Notes: generated from the sequence alone by a model not told the origin. A stretch of 64,000 nucleotides of DNA from Microbacterium sp. CBA3102 (GCF_007954505.1 NZ_CP042412.1:1-64000), one strand, 5' to 3'. Shown: positions 54,478-62,546, counted from the stretch's first letter. Numbers and translations are program-made.

Positions 54478-55190
54478 ACCGGCACTTCCTCGACGAGTTC
54501 GAAGTACTTGCTCTCCAGGGAGTCGCCGTTGCTCGTGACCAGGTCGCCGAGTCGTCCGGCGAAGAGTGCTCGCCGTTTGATGACCACGACCTCATCCACG
54601 ATGTGTTCGAGTTCTGACAGCTGATGACTGGCGACCAGCACGGTGCCGCCGCGTTCGGCGAAGCGGCGGAGGAACCTGCGCAGCCAGCGGATCCCGTCGG
54701 GGTCCAGGCCGTTCGCCGGTTCGTCGAGGATGAGCGTGGGCGGCGCCCCGATGAGGGCGGCGGCCAGGCCGAGCCGCTGAGCCATCCCCGTCGAGAACGT
54801 CTTCACGCGACGACGCGCGTCGGCGGTGAGCCCGACCTCCTCGAGGACCTCGTCGGTCCGGCCGCGCGGCGCACCGGCCGCGAGCCGACAGATCTCCAGG
54901 TGCCGCCGTGCAGTGATGCCCGCCTCGAAACCGAAGCCGTCCATGTGCACACCGACGTGCGATGCGGGGTTGTCGAGCGCCGAGAACGGAACACCGTCGA
55001 TGAGGCTCTCGCCGCTCGTCGGCCGGAGCAAGCCGACGATCGTGCGCAGCGTCGTCGATTTGCCCGCGCCGTTCGGCCCCAGGAGCCCGACGATCGTCCC
55101 GCGCGGCACGACGAAGGACAGGTCTTCCACGGCGGTCCGGCGGCCGTACCTCTTCGTGAGGCCTCGGACCTCGATCGCGTGTTCAGTCAT
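54474..55190 (-). CDS. Daptide cluster ABC transporter ATPase
   Basis: ABC ATPase: Walker A GLLGPNGAGKSTTLRTI, signature FSTGMAQRLGLAAALIG, Walker B PTLILDEPANGLDPDG, and H-loop VLVASHQLSE. 238 residues, of the bacitracin/antibiotic export (ABC-2) class. It overlaps the protease gene by 8 bases. Powers export of the modified peptide. Confidence 0.9.
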   Translation of the reverse strand: MTEHAIEVRGLTKRYGRRTAVEDLSFVVPRGTIVGLLGPNGAGKSTTLRTIVGLLRPTSGESLIDGVPFSALDNPASHVGVHMDGFGFEAGITARRHLEICRLAAGAPRGRTDEVLEEVGLTADARRRVKTFSTGMAQRLGLAAALIGAPPTLILDEPANGLDPDGIRWLRRFLRRFAERGGTVLVASHQLSELEHIVDEVVVIKRRALFAGRLGDLVTSNGDSLESKYFELVEEVPV

Positions 55191-56877
55191 CTTCCTGCCT
55201 CTCGTGCTTCTGGTCCAGAAGGGCGGACAGCGGCGACACCACGCCGGTCGCCCAGAGCGTCTGCCACAGACTCCTCGTGCCGAGCGCGACCTGCGCCCGT
55301 CCGGTCGGCGGCGTGCTCCCGCCGCCGTCGTCCACGTCCACGCCGGCGATGACCGTTGCGGGGACGTCCACGCCGTCCGCCGCGACGGGGACGAGCACCG
55401 CCCAGGGGACCTCCGTCGGCATCGGCGGCTCCGGCCTGATGGTCCCCCCGCCGACCCGCGCGCTCGCGAGGAGCCCGGCGCTCATCAGCTCGACCGGGGC
55501 GCCGTCCGGCACCTCCGCCTCGGCGGCGGTGCCCGGCTGCACGAGGAGCACACGGTCACCGCGGGTGACGAAACCGTACGTCGCCGTCACCGGCAGCGGG
55601 ATCACGGCGCCCACGACCACGATGCTCGCGATCAGCGTCGCACCGACGGCGACGAAGCGGAGCCGGGAGACGCCTGACCGAAGGACGCGGCGCAGCGCCG
55701 TCGAGAGGATCACGATGCCGACGAGCACCACGGCAGCTTCCAGGACGACGACGAGGACCCCCAGCACCGGTCCGCCTCCGGCGAGCGCTCGCACCACGCG
55801 GGAGACCGCGAACAGCACGAGCGCGATCGGGGCGACGAGACAGGCGAGACCGAACGGCACGCTCCACCACCGATCGAGGCTCCGTGCGGTCCGCGGACCG
55901 CCGAACAGGATCCGGGTCAGGAAGTCCACTCCGTCGTGAATCGTCCGGTCCCGGAGGTTCGGTTCGTCGAGCGCACTCATGAACGCGATGTAGCCGTCGA
56001 ATCGCACGAACGGAATCAGGTTGACCAGCACGATCGCGACGCAGGACACGGCGAGGAGCAACAGCGCCTGGTGGATCAGAGGGTCCGGAAGGGCGAGCGC
56101 GGCGAGGAGGGCGACCGCGGCGGCGACGGCGTGCACGGCCGGCCCGGCGAGCGCGACCGCGACACGTTGCCACCGGTCGGAGAGGCGCCAGCCGTCGGTC
56201 ACATCGACGAAGAAGGCGGGGGTGAGGTAGTAGAGCATGAAACCTGCGCGGCGCGGTTCGCCGCCGAAGCGTGTGAGCGCGAGCCCATGAGCGCTCTCGT
56301 GGAGCAGCGTCATGACGGACAACGCGATGACGACGCCCACGAGTCCGGGCAACGACACCGGCATGGTCAGGACGTCCCACACCTCACCTGTCTGCAGGGC
56401 CGCAGCGCCGAGGCCGAGGCAGAGCACCACCAGAAGGGATGCCAGAACCCCTCGGCGTGAGAGCGGGACGATCAGGCGATTCCCGCGGTCGAAGAACGCG
56501 GGTGCACGCAGCGTCGCGAACTGCAGCGTGAACGGGGGCCGGTAGGTCACTCTGCCGGGCGGGGGCTTCGTGTCACCGGCCAGGAGCCCGCTGGCGCGGA
56601 AGCGCTGGACGAGCAGGAGGAACTCCTCCCGCGGCTCGGATGCGGCGAAGCGCGTGCGCAGGTCGCGGAGCGTGGTCTCGCCGTCCATCGCCGTCAGCAG
56701 ATCGACGACGGCCCGCGAGACCCTCGACGAGGGCACCCCCTGCAGCAGCGCGATCCACACCCCGGCCTCCCCCACTTCCTCGAACACGACACCGGGGGCG
56801 AGAAGCGGACGATCCTCGGCCGTGAGCGGCACCGGGGCGCGAGAGTCTCGCCGCCGAGCGAAACTAGGCGGTGTCAT
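55183..56877 (-). CDS. Daptide-type intramembrane M50 metalloprotease with PqqD-like N-terminus
   Basis: 564-residue membrane protein expected to cut off the leader during or before export. Residues about 25-105 (FEEVGEAGVWIALLQG ... TTLRDLRTRFAASEPREEFL) look like a PqqD-type winged helix, the fold of RiPP recognition elements. Then follow many membrane helices with the zinc motif LLHESAHGLALTRFGG and a third-ligand region NLIPFVRFDGYIAFMSAL (N-x-x-P...DG), as in site-2 proteases. A C-terminal extracytoplasmic part of about 130 residues carries a beta-rich domain. ATG 56877; the start overlaps the methyltransferase gene by 14 bases. Confidence 0.88.
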   Translation of the reverse strand: MTPPSFARRRDSRAPVPLTAEDRPLLAPGVVFEEVGEAGVWIALLQGVPSSRVSRAVVDLLTAMDGETTLRDLRTRFAASEPREEFLLLVQRFRASGLLAGDTKPPPGRVTYRPPFTLQFATLRAPAFFDRGNRLIVPLSRRGVLASLLVVLCLGLGAAALQTGEVWDVLTMPVSLPGLVGVVIALSVMTLLHESAHGLALTRFGGEPRRAGFMLYYLTPAFFVDVTDGWRLSDRWQRVAVALAGPAVHAVAAAVALLAALALPDPLIHQALLLLAVSCVAIVLVNLIPFVRFDGYIAFMSALDEPNLRDRTIHDGVDFLTRILFGGPRTARSLDRWWSVPFGLACLVAPIALVLFAVSRVVRALAGGGPVLGVLVVVLEAAVVLVGIVILSTALRRVLRSGVSRLRFVAVGATLIASIVVVGAVIPLPVTATYGFVTRGDRVLLVQPGTAAEAEVPDGAPVELMSAGLLASARVGGGTIRPEPPMPTEVPWAVLVPVAADGVDVPATVIAGVDVDDGGGSTPPTGRAQVALGTRSLWQTLWATGVVSPLSALLDQKHERQEDD

Positions 56878-57703
56878 CGTCACGCGCCCGATCCCGGGTT
56901 CCGGCCCACGTCGTCGTGAGGAGAAGGATGTCCGCTCCGGGGTGCGTCCGCACGGGCGAGACGGCAGGTTCAGCGAAACCGGCGTCCACGAGCTCGCTGG
57001 AGAGGAGCTCATGGCTGAGCACACGCAGCCGACTCGTGAGCACGCGCACGTCGCCGCCCGCCACGATGTCGGCGAGGCGCACCCAGTTGACCAGGCGAGC
57101 CGCGCCGTCCTCCTCCACCTGCTGCGAGAACAGATAGGTCTCCTCGCCGCCGGGTCCGGGACCGGGCCCGGGGACACGGATCTCCTGCTCGCTCGGCACC
57201 GTCAGGCTCTCCGCTGCGGCGCCTCCCGCGACGGAGAAGGCGAAGACCCCTCCCGGCGCGAGGTGGCGTCGCACACTCGCGTACAGGCGCGCCCTCCCCT
57301 CCCTGTCCAACAAGGTGATGGAGGTCGCACCGAGGACCACGAGGTCGTACGGACGCGGCAGGCTGAAGTCGCGCATGTCGGCTATCACACAGTCGAGCCT
57401 CGGATGGTCGGGCAGGGCACGACGAAGGTGCGAGAGCATGTCGTCGGAGAGATCGAGCGCGGTCACCGATCGGCCGGAGCGCACCAGCGGGATGGTCAGC
57501 CTCCCGCTGCCGGCGGCCACATCGAGGACCGGACCCGCGGCTTCTCTCGCGAGCGCCAGCACCTCTCGGATCTCCGCGGCATCGGCGCCGACCAGTCGCT
57601 CGTAGAAGTCGGTCCCCTCGCCCGTGTACAGGTCCTGTTCCCGAGGGACCGCACCCGCCCGGTCGAGTCGCGCCGCGATGGCTTCGGTTATCGTTCCTGA
57701 CAT
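56864..57703 (-). CDS. Daptide-type SAM-dependent N-methyltransferase
   Basis: Class I methyltransferase: motif I VLDVAAGSGRLTIPLVR, acidic end of strand 2 VTALDLSDDML, motif II/III CVIADMRDFSLPRPYDLVVL. In daptide pathways this enzyme dimethylates the new C-terminal amine to give the (S)-N2,N2-dimethyl-1,2-propanediamine end. It is the first gene after the precursors on the leftward strand, behind a hairpin. ATG at 57703; 279 residues. Confidence 0.88.
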   Translation of the reverse strand: MSGTITEAIAARLDRAGAVPREQDLYTGEGTDFYERLVGADAAEIREVLALAREAAGPVLDVAAGSGRLTIPLVRSGRSVTALDLSDDMLSHLRRALPDHPRLDCVIADMRDFSLPRPYDLVVLGATSITLLDREGRARLYASVRRHLAPGGVFAFSVAGGAAAESLTVPSEQEIRVPGPGPGPGGEETYLFSQQVEEDGAARLVNWVRLADIVAGGDVRVLTSRLRVLSHELLSSELVDAGFAEPAVSPVRTHPGADILLLTTTWAGTRDRARDDDTA

Positions 57704-57729
57704 TCACCACACCTCTCCGCGGGAGTGAG

Positions 57730-57761
57730 GGGGTGCGGGCGCGCGGAACCGCCCGCACCCC
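57730..57761 (-). other. 12-bp hairpin between precursor genes and methyltransferase
   Basis: GGGGTGCGGGCG pairs perfectly with CGCCCGCACCCC around an 8-base loop, 7 bases after the stop of the last precursor gene in transcription direction. No T-run follows, so it is more likely an attenuator or an mRNA-stabilising end for the abundant precursor message than a full terminator; downstream genes must still be read. Confidence 0.75.
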
Positions 57762-57767
57762 GACCGG

Positions 57768-57887
57768 TCACGTCGCGATCGCCGCGGCACCGCCGACGAT
57801 GGCGATGATGTAGCTGACGTGCTCCCACCACTCGAGTGGCGCGTCGATTCGTTCGAGTTCCTGGAACTCCAGCAGATCAGTCTGCAT
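57768..57887 (-). CDS. Daptide precursor peptide 3 (39 aa)
   Basis: Reads MQTDLLEFQELERIDAPLEW, then a hydrophobic core ending AIVGGAAAIAT. The leader motif L-L-E-F-Q-E-L-E-x-x-D-A-P is shared with the two other precursors and should bind the recognition protein; the C-terminal Thr is the residue converted to the dimethylated diamine. ATG 57887 with AAGGAGGTACGAA upstream. The core has a run of small and branched hydrophobic residues and should be a membrane-active helix. Confidence 0.92.
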   Translation of the reverse strand: MQTDLLEFQELERIDAPLEWWEHVSYIIAIVGGAAAIAT

Positions 57888-57921
57888 TTCGTACCTCCTT
57901 CATCACGTGGCGATGCGCTTC

Positions 57922-58047
57922 CTAGGTCAGCGCGAGAATTCCGATGATGACGCCGACAGCGAAGCCCCGCACGAAATCATCGGTGTTGTTCAGAGCGTCC
58001 ATCGCCTCGAGTTCAGTGAATTCGAGCCTCTGCACTTCGGTGTTCAT
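57922..58047 (-). CDS. Daptide precursor peptide 2 (41 aa)
   Basis: Reads MNTEVQRLEFTELEAMDALN, then NTDDFVRGFAVGVIIGILAL and a final Thr. The leader keeps RLEFTELEAMDA, while the core differs from the two sister peptides and contains one Arg and two Asp, so it would be less hydrophobic at its start. ATG 58047 with GGAAGGAGAGAGGT upstream. Confidence 0.92.
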   Translation of the reverse strand: MNTEVQRLEFTELEAMDALNNTDDFVRGFAVGVIIGILALT

Positions 58048-58089
58048 ACCTCTCTCCTTCCTCGTCTCGATCTCCGTCCGGCGACGGGA

Positions 58090-58224
58090 TCACGTCGCAG
58101 CGGCAGCGCCGATCCCGATGAGGATCAGCGCACTGATGGCGCCCTGATAGAAGCTCTCCCAGCTGGGAGCCTCCATGTCGTCCAGCTCCTGGAACCGGAG
58201 TCGCTCTTCCACGTCCTTGATCAT
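58090..58224 (-). CDS. Daptide precursor peptide 1 (44 aa)
   Basis: Reads MIKDVEERLRFQELDDMEAP, then SWESFYQGAISALILIGIG and AAAAT. Longest of the three; leader motif RLRFQELDDMEAP, core Gly/Ala/Ile-rich with the obligatory C-terminal Thr. ATG 58224 follows AGAGGAGGTGAAGAG, one of the strongest ribosome sites in the cluster. It begins 5 bases after the dehydrogenase stop, so the precursors are transcribed with the enzymes. Confidence 0.92.
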   Translation of the reverse strand: MIKDVEERLRFQELDDMEAPSWESFYQGAISALILIGIGAAAAT

Positions 58225-58228
58225 CTCT

Positions 58229-59413
58229 TCACCTCCTCTGCACGGCAGTCGAGGGCCGGCGTTGAGCGCCGGCACACGGATCGCTCCACCGGGAACTGCG
58301 GAGGACCTCACGGATGTCGTCGGCGACGAGGCCGGTGAGCATCGGGCGGCGATCTCCCCACGACGCCTCGGTGGACATCGAGATGCGGCCGACCTCCCGC
58401 GTGGTCGGTCGCGACGGAAGCGGGATATCCCAGCGCTCGAGGAGGGCGGCGATACCCGCGGCCGGTTCGAGAGGCAATGCCACCCCGCTCGCGACCCGCG
58501 ACCAGAAGTCCTCGAGACTCTGCCGATCTCCCCAGCGGGTGTCACCCGCGCAGATACGACGCCAGACCGCGGCGATCACCGCTGCCGTGGCGACCATCTT
58601 GCGAGTCCTGAGCACGAAGGCCACTTCGTTCGCGACATACCAATGGCGAGCACTGTAGGGATCCTGTCCGCGCAGAGCCGCACCGCGTTGGGTGGCTGCG
58701 CTCAACCGTGCGAGGCGCAACCGCCCCGCAGGCGAGCCAGCGTCCTGGGTGGCGGTCTCGAGGAGGGCTCTCCCGAGGATGACGGCCTCGCTGTTCCCCC
58801 GGGCGCTTCGCCGCGAACTCGTCGACGTACCGGCGAGACGCAGGAACGCCTCCAGCGCTCCCTCACGGACGGCGCCGTACGTGAGGGACTCCAGGTTGCG
58901 TGGATCGATGACGGCATGACGGGGTCTGAGCGAGCGTCCGACGATGAGCCGATAGCCGTTCCCGTTCTTGAGGATGCCGACGCTGTTCGTCTCCGACGAG
59001 GTGCCCAGAGTCGTCGGCACGGCGATGATCTCCACGGGCGGCGGCGCATCCGGCAGCACGGTCAGCGCGGACCTCTCCGCATGACCGATGGCATAGTCGA
59101 AGACCTTCCCCGGAGCGAGCGCGAGCGCGGCGATCTTGCTGGCGTCGAGCACGCTGCCCCCACCGACGGCCACGATGACCTCGGGCGACCGACGAACGAT
59201 GTGCCGCGCGATCCTGGAGACCGACGCGACATCCACCGACGGCGCGTCCACCGTGATGGTCCTCACCGCAGACCCGGCCCGGAAGGGAACCGTGACCGCC
59301 GAGTCCGCGATCACGAGGACCTCTCGTCCCGCGGTGAGGTGCGTCATCACGTGATGCGCGACGCCGGGGCCGTGCCACAGGGTCGGGACGCGTCCGGTGA
59401 AGTGCGCGGTCAT
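58229..59413 (-). CDS. Daptide-type oxidative decarboxylase (iron-alcohol-dehydrogenase fold)
   Basis: 394-residue protein of the iron-containing alcohol dehydrogenase superfamily. The nucleotide half is intact: IVAVGGGSVLDASKIAALAL and EIIAVPTTLGTSSETNSVGI. In daptide pathways the homologous enzyme oxidises the side chain of the C-terminal Thr with loss of the carboxylate, leaving a methyl ketone. At the places of the usual metal ligands I read GALEAFLR (in place of GxxDAxxH) and ARHWYVANEV, so the metal site looks altered. ATG 59413 overlaps the aminotransferase stop. Confidence 0.87.
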   Translation of the reverse strand: MTAHFTGRVPTLWHGPGVAHHVMTHLTAGREVLVIADSAVTVPFRAGSAVRTITVDAPSVDVASVSRIARHIVRRSPEVIVAVGGGSVLDASKIAALALAPGKVFDYAIGHAERSALTVLPDAPPPVEIIAVPTTLGTSSETNSVGILKNGNGYRLIVGRSLRPRHAVIDPRNLESLTYGAVREGALEAFLRLAGTSTSSRRSARGNSEAVILGRALLETATQDAGSPAGRLRLARLSAATQRGAALRGQDPYSARHWYVANEVAFVLRTRKMVATAAVIAAVWRRICAGDTRWGDRQSLEDFWSRVASGVALPLEPAAGIAALLERWDIPLPSRPTTREVGRISMSTEASWGDRRPMLTGLVADDIREVLRSSRWSDPCAGAQRRPSTAVQRR

Positions 59414-60663
59414 GCTGCCGCTTCCTGCACTCGCGCGAGGCCGGAGCGCACGGCGGCTTCCACCGTGCGGAGCTCCTCCGAGGTGAATCCGTAGGCCGGG
59501 ATCAGCTCGATGGAGCTGGGGCCGGGCTGCACCAGGACGCCGTGGTCGGCGATGGCGGAGACCACACGGAGAACCTCGGAGGAGGACAGCCGCCGCTCGT
59601 CGTCGTGGCGGAGCCCCATCCCCACGAAGCAGCCCCGCCCCGTGACCTCCGTGATCAATCCGTCGGACTTCAGCGCCGTCGCCAGACGGAACAGCTCGGC
59701 CCCGAGTGCCTTCGTCGTCGTCTCCACGTCGATCCGACGCAGCTCTTCCATCACTGCGGTGATGGCCGCCGCGCACACCGGCGTTCCCGCCTGCGTCTCC
59801 CCGTGGACGAAGGTCCACCCGCCTCGCGCGAACTCGGAGGCGACACGGGGACCCACGAGGATCGCGGCTGCACCCGTCGCGCCGTTCGTCAGTGCTTTCG
59901 AGAGGAGGAGGACGTCGGGAGCGGCCGGCCACTCGTCGGTGGCGAGCATCGCGCCGGTGCGCCCGAATCCCGTCGCGACCTCGTCGGCCACGAGCAGGAA
60001 CCCGTATTCCTCACGCAGCAGCACGAGGCGATCGATGAACGCCTCGGTCAGCGCATATGCGCCACTGCCCAGGACGGGCTCCACGACGACCGAGGCGACT
60101 CGGGACCCTTCCCGCTTCAACAGGGTGGCGAGCTCTTCACCCTCATCGCTGGACGAAACGTGGCGCACCGACCTGCGATCGACGGAGTAGACGGACTGCA
60201 GGAGGTCGTCTCCGCTGAGCGCGTGGCTGCCGTACATCGTGCCGTGGTAGCTGCCTTTCAGCCCGACGATGAGGGATCGGGATCCTGCGCCCTTCTGCGC
60301 CCAGTACTGTCGTGCGAGCTTCATGGCGGCATCGTTCGCAGCGCCGCCCGAGGTGGAGAAGATGACGCGGCTGTACCTGGTCGGGTCCGCGAGGTCGAGA
60401 AGACCTTCCGCGGCGGCTTCGGCATACCGATGCGACGCGCGGAACAGGGTCAGGTACGACGCATCGTGTGTGGCTCTGGCCACGGCCTCGCCGACGACCG
60501 GATTCCCGTACCCGAGCGGAACGTTCCAGAGCCCGCTCGTCGCGCACAGGCGTGTGGATCCGTCGGCGAACTCGATGCGATGTCCCGCGGCGCGGACGGC
60601 GACGCGATCGGGAGGGAAGGTCGCATCCGCGGGGAGCATCGAGCTCCACACGGCGTTCGGCAC
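59410..60663 (-). CDS. Daptide-type PLP aminotransferase (class III)
   Basis: Transaminates the C-terminal ketone to the primary amine. Class III motifs: FSTSGGAANDAAMKLARQYW, LKGSYHGTMYGSHALSG, VADEVATGFGRTGAMLATDE (Asp pairing with PLP nitrogen) and the PLP Lys in LLLSKALTNGATGAA. 417 residues from GTG 60663; a TTG at 60669 overlapping the upstream stop (TTGA) is an equally good start. Its stop overlaps the dehydrogenase ATG by four bases. Confidence 0.87.
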   Translation of the reverse strand: MPNAVWSSMLPADATFPPDRVAVRAAGHRIEFADGSTRLCATSGLWNVPLGYGNPVVGEAVARATHDASYLTLFRASHRYAEAAAEGLLDLADPTRYSRVIFSTSGGAANDAAMKLARQYWAQKGAGSRSLIVGLKGSYHGTMYGSHALSGDDLLQSVYSVDRRSVRHVSSSDEGEELATLLKREGSRVASVVVEPVLGSGAYALTEAFIDRLVLLREEYGFLLVADEVATGFGRTGAMLATDEWPAAPDVLLLSKALTNGATGAAAILVGPRVASEFARGGWTFVHGETQAGTPVCAAAITAVMEELRRIDVETTTKALGAELFRLATALKSDGLITEVTGRGCFVGMGLRHDDERRLSSSEVLRVVSAIADHGVLVQPGPSSIELIPAYGFTSEELRTVEAAVRSGLARVQEAAA

Positions 60664-60665
60664 GC

Positions 60666-61715
60666 TCAACGCCGGATGCCGTTCGCCGGGCGAGCGAGGC
60701 CCGCTCGGGTACCGAAGCGGATGTTGAGGATGGTGACGGCCTCGAGGCACAGGGCTCGCGCGTCGGCCACGGAGCCGCCCAGCTGCCGAGCCACGCGCTC
60801 CGCCGCGACCTCCGGCGTCGTGGACGTCTGTGTGACGGCGACCACCTGCGCGGCCACCGGGGACAGCAGCTGTCGACGCAACGTCCGCGTGTCTGCGAGG
60901 ACGAAGCCGTCCGCGGTCTCGATCAGGAACGGATCCGCGGCCCAGGGGGCGGCATCCGCGAGGCCGTCGTCGACGAGCGCCCACCCGAACCCCGAGATGC
61001 AGGCCTCGCCGTTGCCCAGGCGGAGCATCTTCACGAGGTCCGTCGCGCAGAGGTATCGCGTCGTCCCCTCGCGCAGCGTCCGATCGGCGACGAACGCCTC
61101 TCGAGGCACCGATCCTCCCAAGGCCACGGCCCGGGGTCGCGGCACGGCGAGCACGGCGGGCAGCTCGTCGACGGTTCCGAGGGGATCGCCCTGGACCCCG
61201 ACGCTGACGGCGCCGTCCGCCCGCACTCTGATCGCGCTCGGGGTCGCGAGCTCGCCCGGTTCCGTGAGTGCGCCGCGGTCCGCCAGGAGGACTCGCGGAT
61301 CGATCAGTGCCGAGGGAAACACGCCCGTCCGTCGCGCGAGCGCGGCATCGTCGAGGAGAGCCTGCCAGCTGACCGCGTCGAAGAGGCTGAGAGCGGTCGG
61401 CCCGGTGAACTGCAGGAATGCCGCAGCGACGTAGTCCTGGAGTTCGACGCCGCGCTCACCGAAGAACAACTCATCCCCGATGTCCTGCAGCGCGCCGGTG
61501 TACGGGACGACACGGGCCGGTCCGGCACAGGGCCCGCTCCCCTCGGGCAGAAGAATCACATCGTCTCGTCCTGCTGCGCCTGCGACACGATCCGCCTGCG
61601 CGCCGCTTTCGACCAGGAACACCCGCGCGTACCGGTCCGGCATCCCGGTGATCCACTCCCGGAGCGCCCGGGCTCCGACCAGGTCCGACCCGGGCCCGCG
61701 GTGTGCGTCGCGCAT
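60666..61715 (-). CDS. Daptide biosynthesis RiPP recognition protein with C-terminal RRE
   Basis: 349 residues. The N-terminal two thirds (VFLVESGAQADRVAGAAGRD; RVVPYTGALQDIGDELFFGE; VELQDYVAAAF) are paralogous to the neighbouring protein at 61715-62437. The last 90 residues (LADTRTLRRQLLSPVAAQVV; TTPEVAAERVARQLGGSVAD; ARALCLEAVTILNIRFGT) form a PqqD-like RiPP recognition element that should bind the FxELExxDAP leaders and deliver them to the dehydrogenase. ATG 61715 overlaps the upstream stop (TGATG). Confidence 0.85.
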   Translation of the reverse strand: MRDAHRGPGSDLVGARALREWITGMPDRYARVFLVESGAQADRVAGAAGRDDVILLPEGSGPCAGPARVVPYTGALQDIGDELFFGERGVELQDYVAAAFLQFTGPTALSLFDAVSWQALLDDAALARRTGVFPSALIDPRVLLADRGALTEPGELATPSAIRVRADGAVSVGVQGDPLGTVDELPAVLAVPRPRAVALGGSVPREAFVADRTLREGTTRYLCATDLVKMLRLGNGEACISGFGWALVDDGLADAAPWAADPFLIETADGFVLADTRTLRRQLLSPVAAQVVAVTQTSTTPEVAAERVARQLGGSVADARALCLEAVTILNIRFGTRAGLARPANGIRR

Positions 61716-62437
61716 CAGACGCGGTCCCGTCGACTCGCCGTCACGAGCGACACGTACAACTCGATCCACGGCCGATCGTCGAGATCCGCCTCGAGGACCC
61801 GGGGGTCCACGATGCGCGCGAATGCTCGACCACGACCGGCGTTCTCGGTGGCCACGGCCTCGATGTCTGCGCGCCCGTCGCCCACCCGTCCGAGCAGGAG
61901 TCCGTCAGGGCCGTCCCGGTACTCGCCGTCCGCGGTCACATGCACGCGCACCAGAGAATCCGGTACCGGATACGCGCGGGTGAACGACGCGGCGGAATCC
62001 AGCAGCAGAGCACCGTCGAGGAGCCGTTCGGCGAAGATGCCGGTCGCCCGGGCCGTGTCGGCATCACGGAGGAATGCAGCGAGTCCTTCCGCAGACCCCT
62101 GTCGGACGACCGTGAGCCCGCCGCGGAAGCGGAAGCGACCGGCGAGGTAGTCCTGCAGCTGGAACGCGTGGCGCCCGCCGAAGCTCATCTCGTCGCCGGG
62201 CGCGTGAAGCGCCCCGGCGAACGGGACGACCCGAGGATCCACTTTCGGGAGGGACCCCGCAGGGACGAAGATCACATCGTCGCGTTCGGCGAGCGCCCGC
62301 ACCTCGTCGAGGTGCACTGCGGACTCGAGGAAGAACACCGCGCACCCCGGAATCGCGCGCTCCGCGGTCACGTACTGCTCGAAGGCCGCCACCGTGCGGT
62401 GACTGTCCGGTCGTGCCGTGGTCGAGCTGGCGCGCAT
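61715..62437 (-). CDS. Second recognition-protein paralogue without RRE domain
   Basis: 240 residues, first gene of the cluster. It aligns by eye with the N-terminal part of the neighbouring recognition protein: VFFLESAVHLDEVRALAERD, RVVPFAGALHAPGDEMSFGG, FQLQDYLAGRFRF, and a beta-rich C-terminus (VRVHVTADGEYRDGPDGLLL). The PqqD-like end is missing. It may form a heterodimer with the full-length paralogue or act as scaffold for the enzymes. ATG 62437 follows GGGGGAGACC. Confidence 0.82.
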   Translation of the reverse strand: MRASSTTARPDSHRTVAAFEQYVTAERAIPGCAVFFLESAVHLDEVRALAERDDVIFVPAGSLPKVDPRVVPFAGALHAPGDEMSFGGRHAFQLQDYLAGRFRFRGGLTVVRQGSAEGLAAFLRDADTARATGIFAERLLDGALLLDSAASFTRAYPVPDSLVRVHVTADGEYRDGPDGLLLGRVGDGRADIEAVATENAGRGRAFARIVDPRVLEADLDDRPWIELYVSLVTASRRDRV

Positions 62438-62516
62438 GGTCTCCCCCAGTAGCGTCGGATGCGGTACGGCGTTGATCCGTCCTCATCTGAGGCTATTGAG
62501 CACTCACACAACTAGC

Positions 62517-62546
62517 AATATATTCCATACGCGTCATATTGGTCAG
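62517..62546 (-). promoter_or_regulatory. Candidate promoter of the daptide operon
   Basis: -10-like TATATT (62517-62522) and -35-like CTGACC (62541-62546) with an 18-base spacer, in a short AT-rich island that stands out from the GC-rich surroundings. Transcription would start about 70 bases before the first gene. It reads away from tRNA-Ser, whose own promoter must share the same gap. Confidence 0.55.

Noticed and set aside
53024..62437. RiPP cluster considered as lanthipeptide, lasso or sactipeptide
   Set aside because: No LanM/LanC, asparagine-synthetase-like cyclase or radical SAM gene; the aminotransferase, ADH-like, methyltransferase and C-terminal Thr set is diagnostic for daptides.
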